The notes: a model not told the origin generated them from the sequence alone. Counted from the stretch's first letter, positions 1 through 8,033 are shown. The stretch is 64,000 nt of DNA from Psychrobacter sp. UBA3962 (GCF_002385225.1 NZ_DGDC01000010.1:157157-221156), one strand, 5' to 3'. Program-made: numbers and translations.

Positions 1-738
1 GCCCAATTCGATGTAGCTGCAATATCTTTCATCGGCCCAGCCCGCTTCGATTTCTATTCGTTTTTTATACCAGTCAATTGCCTCATCTATCATAGCGGCA
101 TCCCTATAGGACTGTGCACAATAGAAAGCATAACGGGGCAGTAGGTCAGCGTCTTCAGCGGCTATAAAAGCGTTTTTTAATAACTGAGCATCTTTTTGAT
201 ATTTGTTTTCATCTAGGCTACGGTTGCCTTTTCTACCAGAGATAATGGCATAGTCGCCTTGAAGCTCAGCCACGGTTTCAGTGCGATTGCATTGAAGAAA
301 CTCGTGTAATACCCCTCGCCAGCTATAGCTACCATCATTTTTTATAATGAGTTTACGTAAGTATTTTATGGCACCAGATTCACTGGTGAACTGTAGCATA
401 TAACTATCGGGCCCACTTTTTGGATCAAGATTAGGTAAGGTTATCTCACCAGTTACCTGATCATCAGCGTCAAATATCAATATATAGTCACTTTTACCTA
501 AGCATTGCTTTAAAGCCACATTTCTATTGTGACTAAAGTTCTGCCAAGGTTCTTGATAAATATGTCCATCGATGCCTTGTTTCTCAAAAAACTGCTCAAT
601 TAATTCAATAGTATTGTCACTTGAGCCAGTATCACAGATGGCCCAATAAGTAATGGGAAAGTGTTGGCAGATATTTTGTAAAGTGGTTTCTATGATGTGG
701 CTTTCGTCTTTCACAATCATATTTAAACAAAGTGACAT
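1..738 (-). CDS. Family 2 glycosyltransferase, C-terminus cut by window edge
   Basis: Open reading frame from an ATG at 738 running leftwards to base 1 without a stop; 246 codons are visible. The start MSLCLNMIVKDE, the CDTGSSDNT segment (about residues 35-43) and the DxD-type motif FDADD (about 89-93) are typical of GT-A fold family 2 transferases, which move a sugar from a nucleotide-sugar donor. The rest is helical and resembles the repeat-bearing tail of TPR-containing glycosyltransferases (inference). The acceptor is not predictable and no polysaccharide cluster is visible. It diverges from the gene at 1052. Confidence 0.8.
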   Translation of the reverse strand, partial: MSLCLNMIVKDESHIIETTLQNICQHFPITYWAICDTGSSDNTIELIEQFFEKQGIDGHIYQEPWQNFSHNRNVALKQCLGKSDYILIFDADDQVTGEITLPNLDPKSGPDSYMLQFTSESGAIKYLRKLIIKNDGSYSWRGVLHEFLQCNRTETVAELQGDYAIISGRKGNRSLDENKYQKDAQLLKNAFIAAEDADLLPRYAFYCAQSYRDAAMIDEAIDWYKKRIEIEAGWADERYCSYIELG

Positions 739-1051
739 TGAATTACCTTAAAATTATTATAAATACATTCCATTGCTTGTCGTTTGAGCCAGATAAATCT
801 TAAAAAACTTGTTAATTAAGTCAGCCGCCACTTATAGACGTTACTTCTAAGTATAGACACAGTTATTTTGTATGGCAACAATAGCAGCTTTATAGCCACG
901 GATAACATAAAATCTGTGCAATAATGCCAATCGACTTATTGTGTTTCATATAATGTGATAGACAAAGCTTAAGGTGGCTCTTAAACTTCTTTTTGTTGAA
1001 TCGAAGATAAGAAAGAAAAATAACTTATTTGGAATTTATTTGGAGAAATAA
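739..1051. other. Divergent intergenic region between glycosyltransferase and small membrane gene
   Basis: 313 AT-rich bases that must hold the promoters of both flanking divergent genes. I see no convincing ORF, RNA or strong inverted repeat. A GGAG ribosome site at 1042-1045 serves the GTG start at 1052. Confidence 0.5.
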
Positions 1052-1333
1052 GTGGAAACTATAGCTTTGGTCTGTTTTGTCATAGGTTTTATTATTCTAG
1101 TCTTTTATGGCATTCAGCTTATCATTATTGCGTTTAGAGAGTCGACAGCTTGGGGGCTTATATATTTATTTGTGCCTTTTGGTAGTCTTTATTATGTGGT
1201 AACGCGCTGGCAGAAATGCAAATCTCCTTTTCTAAAGTCGCTGCTGGCTTTGCCGTTCATCTTCTTTACCTTCTATGTAGTCAGCACTGGAGCAGGTGGC
1301 CCAGGCTATGAAATGATTGATACTTTACCTTAG
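1052..1333 (+). CDS. Small hypothetical inner-membrane protein
   Basis: 93 residues starting at GTG 1052, with GGAG at 1042-1045 as ribosome site. About three hydrophobic segments are visible: residues 3-27, around 35-50 and 62-80. A short basic stretch (TRWQKCKSP) separates the last two. There is no signal-peptidase site and no catalytic motif. I do not recognise the family. The gene stands alone between a divergent glycosyltransferase and a soluble helical protein. Confidence is for a real gene, not a function. Confidence 0.55.
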   Translation: METIALVCFVIGFIILVFYGIQLIIIAFRESTAWGLIYLFVPFGSLYYVVTRWQKCKSPFLKSLLALPFIFFTFYVVSTGAGGPGYEMIDTLP

Positions 1334-1512
1334 TCTTGATGCCACAAAATATTGATGCCAGCAATGTTAAGCTTGTATGCCCGCAATGGTTCGCCTGTAT
1401 ATAAGGTATAATCGAAAATAACTGAATAAGTTTTGAGTCTGTTTTTGCTAATAGCTACCAAAGGTAAAGACAGTCACCAAGCTTTTCTTCCCTCACTTTT
1501 TAAGGCCCACTG

Positions 1513-1935
1513 ATGATTAATACAAAAATATACCGAGCGATTTATAATTTAGCCGAAGAGCTGTTAGAGGCCGATAGTAAAGAGGATCAAGCTCGCTTTG
1601 ATGAGCTTTATGCTGAGCTAAAAGCTATTTGTGAAGACAATGAAGGCACAGACAAAGACCATCCCGAGCAGTGGGAAACTTTGGCAGATTTTACTGCGGA
1701 TTTGGATCAAGCCTTAGTAATCTACGACAAAGCTTTGGCTAAAGCTACTGCCATTAATTCAAAAGATCACCTGTCTTCTATCGCCTTTTCAATGGCAGAG
1801 CTACAACTTGAGATGGGCGAGAAGGAGGCAGCCATTGAGAGTCTAAAAAATGCCAAAGTTACTGCCAATAAAATCGAAGATAAAGAATTTAAACAAGAAA
1901 TCGATGCCTTGCTTGAAAAGCTATTGGCTCAGTAA
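1513..1935 (+). CDS. Hypothetical helical, TPR-like soluble protein
   Basis: 140 residues, acidic and almost wholly alpha-helical, without signal peptide or membrane segment. The centre (about residues 55-125) carries repeated Ala/Leu-rich helices such as ALVIYDKALAKATAIN and IAFSMAELQLEMGEKEAAIE. The spacing recalls tetratricopeptide repeats, which mediate protein-protein contacts. AAGG at 1502-1505 lies seven bases before the ATG. It precedes cobT by 88 bases and may share transcription, but nothing links it to cobalamin. No named family recognised. Confidence 0.65.
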   Translation: MINTKIYRAIYNLAEELLEADSKEDQARFDELYAELKAICEDNEGTDKDHPEQWETLADFTADLDQALVIYDKALAKATAINSKDHLSSIAFSMAELQLEMGEKEAAIESLKNAKVTANKIEDKEFKQEIDALLEKLLAQ

Positions 1936-2023
1936 AAAAGTTCTATAGAGCCGTTATGATTTACCGTGTTTAATCATAAATAAAAAATAAATAAGCTACT
2001 AAACCCATAATAAGGATGCCACT

Positions 2024-3133
2024 TTGGACCGCCTAACTCTACCCACAGTCCCTAATATTGATAACCCAGAACTGGCCGCTAAACTGCAGTATTTGTTAGA
2101 TGATAAAACCAAGCCACCTGGGTCTTTAGGACGCTTAGAGTCTTTGGCGATACAAATTGGCCTTATTCAAGGCAGCACTGCACCAAAGATCGAAAGTCCC
2201 CACATTCGGGTTTTTGCGGCTGATCATGGATTGACCAAACATGGTACTTCCGCTTTTCCCAGTGAGGTAACGGCACAAATGGTGCTGAACTTCTTAAATG
2301 GTGGAGCGGCCATTAATGTGTTGGCTCGTCAGCACAATATCGAACTAAAGGTGGTCGATGCTGGGGTGGCCACTGACTTTGCAGAGTTTGGGGTGACTAA
2401 TCATCCGCAGCTGCTAGATTACAAAATACGTATGGGCAGCCGAGATGCACTTACTGAACCGGCCATGAGTAGCGAGGAGTGTGTGCAAGCACTGCAAGCA
2501 GGTATGGAGATCGCTAAGCAGCTTGAAGGGAATCTGTTTATCGCAGGCGAAATGGGTATAGGCAATACTTCGGCAGCCAGCTTACTGCTTGCTAAGCTAG
2601 AGGATGTGCCCGTTGCCGAGTGTATTGGGCGAGGGACGGGGCTAGATGATGCTGGATTGCAGCATAAAATTAAGGTGCTTACCGAGGTGCTACAGCGTCA
2701 CGAGCAGGTAACCACACCGCTTGAAATATTGGCTGCAGTGGGCGGGCTAGAGATTGCCATGATGGCCGGCGCTTTCATTCAAGCTGCCAGTGACAGACGT
2801 ATCTTATTGGTGGATGGGTTTATTGCCAGTAGTGCACTACTGGTGGCTGAACGTTTGGTACCAGGTGTGGTCAAGTTTGCGATATTCGCCCATCACTCAG
2901 TAGAGCCTGGGCATAGTAAGATGCTTGCAGCGCTCAATGCCGATCCTTTGTTGGGCTTTAATATGCGTTTGGGCGAGGGCACGGGGGCAGCTCTGGCTTA
3001 TCCTTTATTGCAGTCTGCCTGCGCCATTATCAATGAGATGGCAAGTTTTAGTGATGCAGGGATTAGCACTCAAAGCGAGTCAAGGTCACAAGAAGATATG
3101 GCCCCAGTTATAGACACTAATGATGGGCAATAA
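2024..3133 (+). CDS. cobT: Nicotinate-nucleotide--dimethylbenzimidazole phosphoribosyltransferase CobT
   Basis: 369 residues. CobT transfers phosphoribose from nicotinate mononucleotide to dimethylbenzimidazole, giving alpha-ribazole phosphate for the lower ligand of cobalamin. Family hallmarks: KPPGSLGRLE (about 30-40), the FAADHG segment (about 64-69), GEMGIGNTSAA (about 175-185) and the GEGTGAA loop with the presumed catalytic Glu at about 318. The start is TTG 2024, after TAAGGA at 2011-2016; the nearer ATG at 2016 hits a stop after six codons. The last 30 residues form a Ser/Gln-rich tail beyond the conserved core. First gene of a cobT-cobS-cobC-like cluster. Confidence 0.95.
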   Translation: MDRLTLPTVPNIDNPELAAKLQYLLDDKTKPPGSLGRLESLAIQIGLIQGSTAPKIESPHIRVFAADHGLTKHGTSAFPSEVTAQMVLNFLNGGAAINVLARQHNIELKVVDAGVATDFAEFGVTNHPQLLDYKIRMGSRDALTEPAMSSEECVQALQAGMEIAKQLEGNLFIAGEMGIGNTSAASLLLAKLEDVPVAECIGRGTGLDDAGLQHKIKVLTEVLQRHEQVTTPLEILAAVGGLEIAMMAGAFIQAASDRRILLVDGFIASSALLVAERLVPGVVKFAIFAHHSVEPGHSKMLAALNADPLLGFNMRLGEGTGAALAYPLLQSACAIINEMASFSDAGISTQSESRSQEDMAPVIDTNDGQ

Positions 3134-3138
3134 AGCAG

Positions 3139-3933
3139 ATGTCTCTTAAGCGGGAATGGCGTCTACTATTAGTCGCCACTCAGTTTCTTACTCGCATTCC
3201 GGTCAAGCTTGATGACTATCAGCCGCATTGGCTTCATGAAAGCAGCCGTCATTTTCCTGGGGTAGGGCTATTGGTGGGCGTGCTTTGCGCTGTCGTCTTT
3301 TGGGCAATAAGTATGGGCTTTTCGCCTTGGGTTTCTGCTATTGCCAGTACTGCTTTTGGGATAAAGCTTACCGGCGCTTTTCATGAAGACGGGCTAGCCG
3401 ATACTTGTGATGGACTAGGTGGTGGGCTTACCCGAGAGCGGACGCTAACCATCATGAAAGACTCTCGTATTGGTACATACGGCACGTTAGGTTTGGCCTG
3501 TGCTTTACTACTGAAAGTGAGTCTTCTAGCCACGATGCCGATGATGACAGCGATAGTCGCTTTGATCATCGCACACAGTGCTTCGCGGCTACTGTGTACC
3601 TCACTTATAGTATTGCTACCTTATAGCGGTGAAATAGAGCATGCTAAGGCTAAGCCCATGGCGCAGCAAATGACTTTAGCCCAGTGGCTGGCAAGTGGAC
3701 TTTGGCTGTTGTTTGTTGTGGCTATTTTATTTTTATTATTGCCACAAGCAATACAACAAATCACCGCGCAGCAGTGGATACTGGCTTTAATCTTTGCCCT
3801 ATTGGGGGTAACCCATATGTATCGGCTGCTTAAAAGACGCTTGCAAGGGTATACCGGAGATGGTTTAGGCGCCACGCAGCAAATTACTGAAATTGCCATT
3901 TATGCCGGTCTAGCAGCCAACTTTATGGGATAG
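3139..3933 (+). CDS. cobS: Adenosylcobinamide-GDP ribazoletransferase CobS
   Basis: 264 residues, an integral inner-membrane enzyme that joins adenosylcobinamide-GDP and alpha-ribazole (phosphate) to make adenosylcobalamin (phosphate). The signature HEDGLADTCDGLGGG is at about residues 82-96, followed by a GTYGTLGL-type segment; several long hydrophobic helices follow. The gene starts five bases after the cobT stop with a poor ribosome site of its own, suggesting translational coupling. Length matches the family. Confidence 0.95.
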   Translation: MSLKREWRLLLVATQFLTRIPVKLDDYQPHWLHESSRHFPGVGLLVGVLCAVVFWAISMGFSPWVSAIASTAFGIKLTGAFHEDGLADTCDGLGGGLTRERTLTIMKDSRIGTYGTLGLACALLLKVSLLATMPMMTAIVALIIAHSASRLLCTSLIVLLPYSGEIEHAKAKPMAQQMTLAQWLASGLWLLFVVAILFLLLPQAIQQITAQQWILALIFALLGVTHMYRLLKRRLQGYTGDGLGATQQITEIAIYAGLAANFMG

Positions 3934-3944
3934 GCTTTTGTTTT

Positions 3945-4553
3945 ATGGATTTATATATTTGGCGCCATCCTAAGCCTGATGAGATACAAGGGCTGTGCTT
4001 TGGCCAAAGTGAAGTGTCGGTCGATAGGCGTAAATTAAAGCGACTGGCGCATCAAATTCAGCGTTTTGTTAGAGTAAATCAGCTGCCTAATCAGATTTGG
4101 GTCAGCCCGTTACAGCGCTCTAAGCAGGTAGGAGAATATTTAGTAACTCAAGGCTTTGAGTGCTATGTCGATGACCAGCTTTTAGAGACCCATTTTGGCG
4201 TTTGGGAAGGCAAGCCCTGGTCGGAGATTAGCAAAGAGGAAATTGATAGTTGGTGTGACAATTTTGCCGACTTTGCTCCAACTGGTGGTGAGAGTTTAAG
4301 ACACTTGTTTCAGCGAGTGGCTGCTTGGATTGAGCAGCAAAAACAGCGAGAAGCTCAAGCTACACTGAATACTGGCAATAAACTTGAAGAGAAACAAACA
4401 GCTTACGATAACCATAAATCGGTGTTGGTGGTGGGGCATGCTGGCTGGATTAATACCGCAAAACTAATTCATCAAGGTCAATCGGTACCCATGAAGGCGA
4501 TACAGTGGCCACGCCCCGTGTGTCACGGTCAACTGACCCATTTAAAGTTTTAG
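3945..4553 (+). CDS. cobC: Histidine phosphatase, probable alpha-ribazole phosphatase (CobC-like)
   Basis: 202 residues of the histidine phosphatase (phosphoglycerate-mutase-like) superfamily. The phosphate-accepting His sits in WRHPKP (about residues 6-11), an RHP variant of the usual RHG. The second catalytic His is in VVGHAGWI near the C-terminus, and ETHFGVWEGKPW is the usual downstream block. Placement 11 bases after cobS supports dephosphorylation of alpha-ribazole or cobalamin 5'-phosphate; the substrate is inferred from context. Its stop codon overlaps the stop of the convergent HPP gene by four bases. Confidence 0.8.
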   Translation: MDLYIWRHPKPDEIQGLCFGQSEVSVDRRKLKRLAHQIQRFVRVNQLPNQIWVSPLQRSKQVGEYLVTQGFECYVDDQLLETHFGVWEGKPWSEISKEEIDSWCDNFADFAPTGGESLRHLFQRVAAWIEQQKQREAQATLNTGNKLEEKQTAYDNHKSVLVVGHAGWINTAKLIHQGQSVPMKAIQWPRPVCHGQLTHLKF

Positions 4554-5167
4554 TTTTGCTGACGTGATCGCTGATTTTGCGCTTCAATTTGCTCTTCGAT
4601 AACATGGCCATCGGCATGATTCTCAATATGGTTTTCGATGCGAGTCTTGACCAAAGCAAACCAATACGCAGGCCACTTTTGATTAGGCTTAATATTATTG
4701 ACCACCAAAGCCACGGCTATTAAAGCCAGTGAGCCTGCCAGCACCGGTACCAATAAAAAGTCCCAGTCATAAGTTATTTCATTGGCAGTTAAGAGCACCA
4801 CCAGTGTCGTAGCCCCAGCAGGGGGATGGATGCACTTGTATAAATGCATCAAAAAAATAGAGATGCCCACTGCTAAAGCTGTGGTAAACGCCGAAACCCC
4901 CACATATTTTAGAATCACCAGTCCAACAAACGCTGAGATAAGGTGACCAAATATCACGTTACGAGGTTTGGCCAAAGGTGAGTGTGAAACGGCAAAAAGT
5001 AGAACACAAGTCGCCCCAAAGGGTGCCATAATAAATTTGTTACCGGTAAGCTGGCTTAACTCTAATAGAATAAATATCCCTAAAGTTCCGCCTATTAAAG
5101 AGCGTAATAAATCTATAAAGTTTGCATTTTCAGGAAGCTTTTCTGCCCTATCAAATAAAAAATGCAT
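4550..5167 (-). CDS. HPP-family integral membrane protein
   Basis: 205 residues. The block YKCIHPPAGATTL contains the His-Pro-Pro motif that names the HPP family (Pfam HPP); SPLAKPRNVIFGHLISA and APFGATCVLLFA are also typical. About four transmembrane helices are visible. Some family members have been linked to nitrite transport; no substrate can be assigned here. A C-terminal tail rich in His, Glu and Gln follows the last helix. It is convergent with the cobalamin cluster and shares its last four bases with cobC. Confidence 0.85.
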   Translation of the reverse strand: MHFLFDRAEKLPENANFIDLLRSLIGGTLGIFILLELSQLTGNKFIMAPFGATCVLLFAVSHSPLAKPRNVIFGHLISAFVGLVILKYVGVSAFTTALAVGISIFLMHLYKCIHPPAGATTLVVLLTANEITYDWDFLLVPVLAGSLALIAVALVVNNIKPNQKWPAYWFALVKTRIENHIENHADGHVIEEQIEAQNQRSRQQN

Positions 5168-5474
5168 TAATCAAATCCCCAGATTGCTAAATACTTTTTT
5201 ATGACCTATGGTCTAACCTTAGAATTACTCAGTTAAATAACTTTTTGATGAGTATTATTAATTGGATTAGCCGATACTAGCATAGGTACTGCACCTGAAA
5301 TAGCGAATGTAATATGAAGTAATGCCTATTAAAAATTCTAAATTAGAATATTGGACTTGATTGGTACCCCCAAAAAATGAAGCTATAAATAGGCGGCTTT
5401 TTTTTGGTATCATCACTCCCTTTAATTACTTACTACCGCCAAAAAATAATAAAAGGTTTTTATTAAGGAGTTTT
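5168..5474. other. Intergenic region upstream of marC
   Basis: 307 AT-rich bases between the divergent HPP and marC genes; it must contain both promoters. The marC frame is open back to 5361, but that extension (a Lys/Asn-rich stretch) does not look like MarC. AAGGAG at 5465-5470 fixes the start at 5475. No RNA element recognised. Confidence 0.45.
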
Positions 5475-6065
5475 ATGGAGATCTACGCAACAGCGCTCAC
5501 TTTATTTTTAATTATGGATCCTTTGGGTAATATCCCTATTTTTTTATCTGTCTTAAATAAGGTGCCTGAAGAGAGACGTAAGTTTATTATCATCAGAGAG
5601 TTGCTGATTGCGCTGTTGTTAATGGTGCTGTTCTTATTCGCTGGTGGCAGTATTTTGCATACCTTAGGCCTGAGCACCGAAGCTGTGGCTATTGGCGGCG
5701 GCTTGGTTATGATGATTATTGCCATTCGTATGATCTTTCCGACCCGAGGTGGGGTGATGAGCGATGAGGAGGATGAAGATGGGGAGCCTTTTATTGTCCC
5801 CTTGGCAGTGCCGTTAATTGCCGGACCTTCAATTCTAGCCACTTTAATTTTATTAACTGAAAAGAATCCTGAAAGCCTGCCAAAGGCGTTGATGGCCTTG
5901 CTTTTGGCTTGGTTTATTTCAGCAGTTATTCTATTTTTCTCAACCAAATTATATAAGCTGTTAGGACATAGAGGTCTAAAAGCTATTGAGCGTTTAATGG
6001 GGATGATTCTAATCTCAATTTCTGTGCAAATGCTATTAAATGGCTTTTCTTCGTTCATGGGATAG
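5475..6065 (+). CDS. MarC-family (UPF0056) inner-membrane protein
   Basis: 196 residues with about six membrane helices. The N-terminus MEIYATALTLFLIMDPLGNI, with its conserved Asp-Pro-x-Gly-Asn, and the VPLAVPLIAGPS block in the middle are hallmarks of the MarC/YhgN/YchE family. The molecular function is unknown; the old link of marC to multiple antibiotic resistance has been withdrawn in the literature as I recall it. The start was chosen at 5475 because AAGGAG lies just upstream and family members begin here. An acidic loop (DEEDEDGE) follows helix three. Confidence 0.85.
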   Translation: MEIYATALTLFLIMDPLGNIPIFLSVLNKVPEERRKFIIIRELLIALLLMVLFLFAGGSILHTLGLSTEAVAIGGGLVMMIIAIRMIFPTRGGVMSDEEDEDGEPFIVPLAVPLIAGPSILATLILLTEKNPESLPKALMALLLAWFISAVILFFSTKLYKLLGHRGLKAIERLMGMILISISVQMLLNGFSSFMG

Positions 6066-6348
6066 CTCAGACCTTTATTAAAAATCTGGCCCTCTTACTA
6101 GTTGTTAATGCTCATTCTTAGCGTTAATTTACTGTGAGGATTGTCTCTATTTCTGTTAATAAATTGCTTTAATAAATAACTATTTATCTGCTCAATCAGC
6201 TGTTGAGCAGATAAATTTTGTAATGATATAGCCAAACGGCATAAACTTATGCAATAATAGTATACAAAATTATATAATATGTTTATGTGTAGGCTAGGTT
6301 TGTTGTATATAATAAGTATCCATAATATAAATCTAGGATGTTGTAACC

Positions 6349-6684
6349 ATGTCAACCGATACCTTAAATGTAGAAAGTATTGATGTAGAAGCCTTAAAAG
6401 CTTCTGCTTCTAAAGCCTCAGCCTTACTTAAGTCGCTTTCCCATTCTGATCGCCTATTATTGCTCTGCCAAATAGTGGGCTCTGGTGAGGCCTGTGTGCG
6501 TGATTTAGAACAATCAACGGGTATCAAGCAGCCCAGTTTGTCACAGCAGCTTGGTGTACTTCGTGAAAATGGGCTAGTGAATACTAGACGAGAAGGCAGA
6601 CAAATTTTTTATAGTATTGCTAGTGAAGATGCACTGGCCGTTATGCAAGTCTTGTATCAGCGTTTTTGTGCTACTGACGAATAG
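6349..6684 (+). CDS. bigR: ArsR/SmtB-family regulator with BigR/SqrR-type cysteine pair
   Basis: 111 residues, a winged-helix repressor of the ArsR family. Recognition region: about residues 50-78 (KQPSLSQQLGVLRENGLV), with wing NTRREGRQIFYSI. Cysteines at 40 and 107 sit at the places of the two redox-active cysteines of BigR (Xylella, Agrobacterium) and SqrR (Rhodobacter), which form a tetrasulfide or disulfide with reactive sulfur and release DNA; no ArsR-type metal motif is seen. A third Cys is at 49. The following YeeE/YedE pair is the usual target of BigR. The N-terminal 25 residues are Ser/Ala-rich and variable. The symbol is by analogy. Confidence 0.8.
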   Translation: MSTDTLNVESIDVEALKASASKASALLKSLSHSDRLLLLCQIVGSGEACVRDLEQSTGIKQPSLSQQLGVLRENGLVNTRREGRQIFYSIASEDALAVMQVLYQRFCATDE

Positions 6685-6745
6685 GATATTTGCAGTGCCT
6701 CTGCATACCGATCCATTAAAAGTTTGCGCATGACTGATACTGAAA

Positions 6746-6769
6746 CAATATATATTTAAATACAATATT
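6746..6769. promoter_or_regulatory. AT-rich palindrome before pmpA-like gene, possible repressor site
   Basis: A perfect 10-base palindrome TATTTAAATA (6753-6762) lies in a short AT-only stretch just before the GGAG ribosome site (6771-6774) of the downstream gene. BigR-type operators are AT-rich dyads, so this could be one, but low-complexity AT sequence forms palindromes easily. Confidence 0.3.
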
Positions 6770-6779
6770 AGGAGCGCGT

Positions 6780-7214
6780 ATGTACGCTTGGATTGATATG
6801 GCAAGCTTTACCCCTTGGAGTGCCTTAATTGGGGGACTTATCATTGGGTTAGCCGCCTCAGTTTTGATAGTGGGCAGTGGCCATATAATGGGTATGAGCG
6901 GAATACTAAAAAGCTCTATTTCTCAATTACCAAAATTTAGTTGGCAGTTGGTGTTTATTCTAGGAATGGTAGTAGCGACTTGGGGCTATGGGTTAATTTA
7001 CGGCTTCCCACAGCTAGAGATGGGGCAACCTATCTGGAAAATTATTGTAGCAGGATTATTAGTAGGGTTTGGCACTCGATTAGGGTCTGGCTGTACCAGT
7101 GGGCATGGAATTTGCGGTATTTCGCGACTCTCTGCACGCTCAATTACCGCAACGATTTTATTTTTATCGAGCGGTATTGCCACAGCGACTCTATTTGCCA
7201 TGCTTCAGGGCTAA
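6780..7214 (+). CDS. pmpA: YeeE/YedE-family sulfur transporter-like protein (PmpA-like)
   Basis: 144 residues with four or so membrane helices, half the size of full YeeE. The motif GSGCTSGHGICG (about 102-113) contains the conserved cysteines (105 and 112) that in YeeE/YedE proteins line a path for thiosulfate or other sulfur anions. Together with the next gene it matches the PmpA/PmpB pair of BigR operons. Likely role: moving a reduced-sulfur compound across the inner membrane under control of the upstream repressor (inference from family and context). GGAG at 6771-6774 precedes the ATG. Confidence 0.85.
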   Translation: MYAWIDMASFTPWSALIGGLIIGLAASVLIVGSGHIMGMSGILKSSISQLPKFSWQLVFILGMVVATWGYGLIYGFPQLEMGQPIWKIIVAGLLVGFGTRLGSGCTSGHGICGISRLSARSITATILFLSSGIATATLFAMLQG

Positions 7215-7268
7215 ACCTAAGCATCGTTATGAAATCATTTGCTTTAAAATTTATATAATGAGCCACTT

Positions 7269-7709
7269 ATGACTACTAATAATCGATTAACCCTAATCTT
7301 TAGCTTCCTATCCGGCATTATCTTTGCTATTGGACTAATTGTTTCACAAATGGTGAACCCAGAAAAAGTACTCGGCTTCTTACGTTTATTTCATGGCTGG
7401 GATCCCTCACTGGGTTTAGTAATGGGCGGCGGGATTGCGGTTGCCATGCCAACCTTTTTTTACGTTAAGTCACGCATGAGCAAAGGCGGAAAGGCCTTAG
7501 ATAACGGCAACTTTGAGTTACCTACGGCCACCAAAATCACGCCACAACTGGCGATTGGCAGTTTAATATTTGGGATAGGTTGGGGCATGTTAGGATTTTG
7601 CCCAGCCCCTGCATTGGTCACCGCTTTAGCCGGCTATACTGAGTCCATGTTGTTTGTGGTGGCGATGTTAGCAGGATTTTGGCTACACGCTAAGTTAATT
7701 AAAAACTAA
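7269..7709 (+). CDS. pmpB: YeeE/YedE-like (DUF6691-type) membrane protein, PmpB-like
   Basis: 146 residues, about four helices. The motif GIGWGMLGFCPAPAL (about 102-116) with Cys111 is the second-half counterpart of the YeeE/YedE sulfur path; QMVNPEKVLGFLRL near the N-terminus is also characteristic. It lies 54 bases after the pmpA-like gene on the same strand, so the two probably form one transporter and one operon with the ArsR-family gene. The persulfide dioxygenase found in many BigR operons is absent here. Confidence 0.85.
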   Translation: MTTNNRLTLIFSFLSGIIFAIGLIVSQMVNPEKVLGFLRLFHGWDPSLGLVMGGGIAVAMPTFFYVKSRMSKGGKALDNGNFELPTATKITPQLAIGSLIFGIGWGMLGFCPAPALVTALAGYTESMLFVVAMLAGFWLHAKLIKN

Positions 7710-7771
7710 TGAAACCCTAAAGCTAACCGGTTTAAGTTTTGAGCTAGTAATATTTTGAGCTAGTAGTAATT

Positions 7772-7812
7772 GGGGCCAATAGCGAAAAATTTGATATTTG
7801 GCTACTGGCCCC
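7772..7812 (+). terminator. Hairpin downstream of pmpB
   Basis: GGGGCCAATAGC (7772-7783) pairs with GCTACTGGCCCC (7801-7812) with one mismatch around a 17-base loop. It could end the pmp transcript, but no U-run follows. The right arm overlaps the promoter at 7791-7819. Confidence 0.45.
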
Positions 7813-7819
7813 CTATAAT
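7791..7819 (+). promoter_or_regulatory. Near-consensus sigma70 promoter
   Basis: TTGATA (7791-7796), 17 bases, then TATAAT (7814-7819). The -10 is perfect, the -35 has one mismatch and the spacing is optimal. Transcription would start near 7826 and read through the mini-ORF at 7941, and possibly rtcB. Confidence 0.7.
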
Positions 7820-7891
7820 CTGTTTACTTTTGACCCAAAACCATCGCGGTTTTAAGCGGTTAAAACAATCATTATTATCCAATCACTTGCT

Positions 7892-7905
7892 TTGTTGTAG
7901 ATCAA
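7892..7905. promoter_or_regulatory. FNR/ANR-like site
   Basis: TTGTT-GTAG-ATCAA differs from the FNR consensus TTGAT-N4-ATCAA at two positions in one half-site. It lies 36 bases before the mini-ORF start. A weak TATAA-type sequence at 7912-7916 would place it across a second promoter. Single-site resemblance only. Confidence 0.3.
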
Positions 7906-7940
7906 CCTGCATATAAGCCATAACCTACGGAGGATTCAGC

Positions 7941-8033
7941 ATGTCATTGTGTGAAAAAGACTGTGTTCAAGATAATGCAAAGCAATGCGATGTTTGTTAT
8001 GACTTCGCTCAGGTTAGACTAAGCTTGATTTAA
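7941..8033 (+). CDS. Candidate 30-residue four-cysteine mini-protein (DUF1289-like spacing)
   Basis: 30 codons from ATG 7941 to TAA 8031-8033, with a very strong ribosome site, GGAGG at 7929-7933. The product has cysteines at 4, 8, 16 and 19, i.e. C-x3-C-x7-C-x2-C, with an Asp three residues after the second Cys. This spacing is what I recall for DUF1289 proteins such as E. coli YdhL, thought to bind a metal or Fe-S cluster. The usual downstream Arg/Glu/Trp-containing segment is missing, so this is either a mini-version, a remnant, or chance. A near-consensus promoter lies 122 bases upstream. Confidence 0.5.
   Translation: MSLCEKDCVQDNAKQCDVCYDFAQVRLSLI

Noticed and set aside
1936..2023. Cobalamin riboswitch before cobT
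   Set aside because: Only 88 bases and no B12-box-like sequence.
5361..5474. N-terminal extension of marC
   Set aside because: Lys/Asn-rich and unlike MarC; AAGGAG and the family start both point to 5475.
5483..6058. 191-residue minus-strand ORF across marC
   Set aside because: Antisense to a conserved membrane-protein gene, no ribosome site, low-complexity composition; a shadow of the marC frame.
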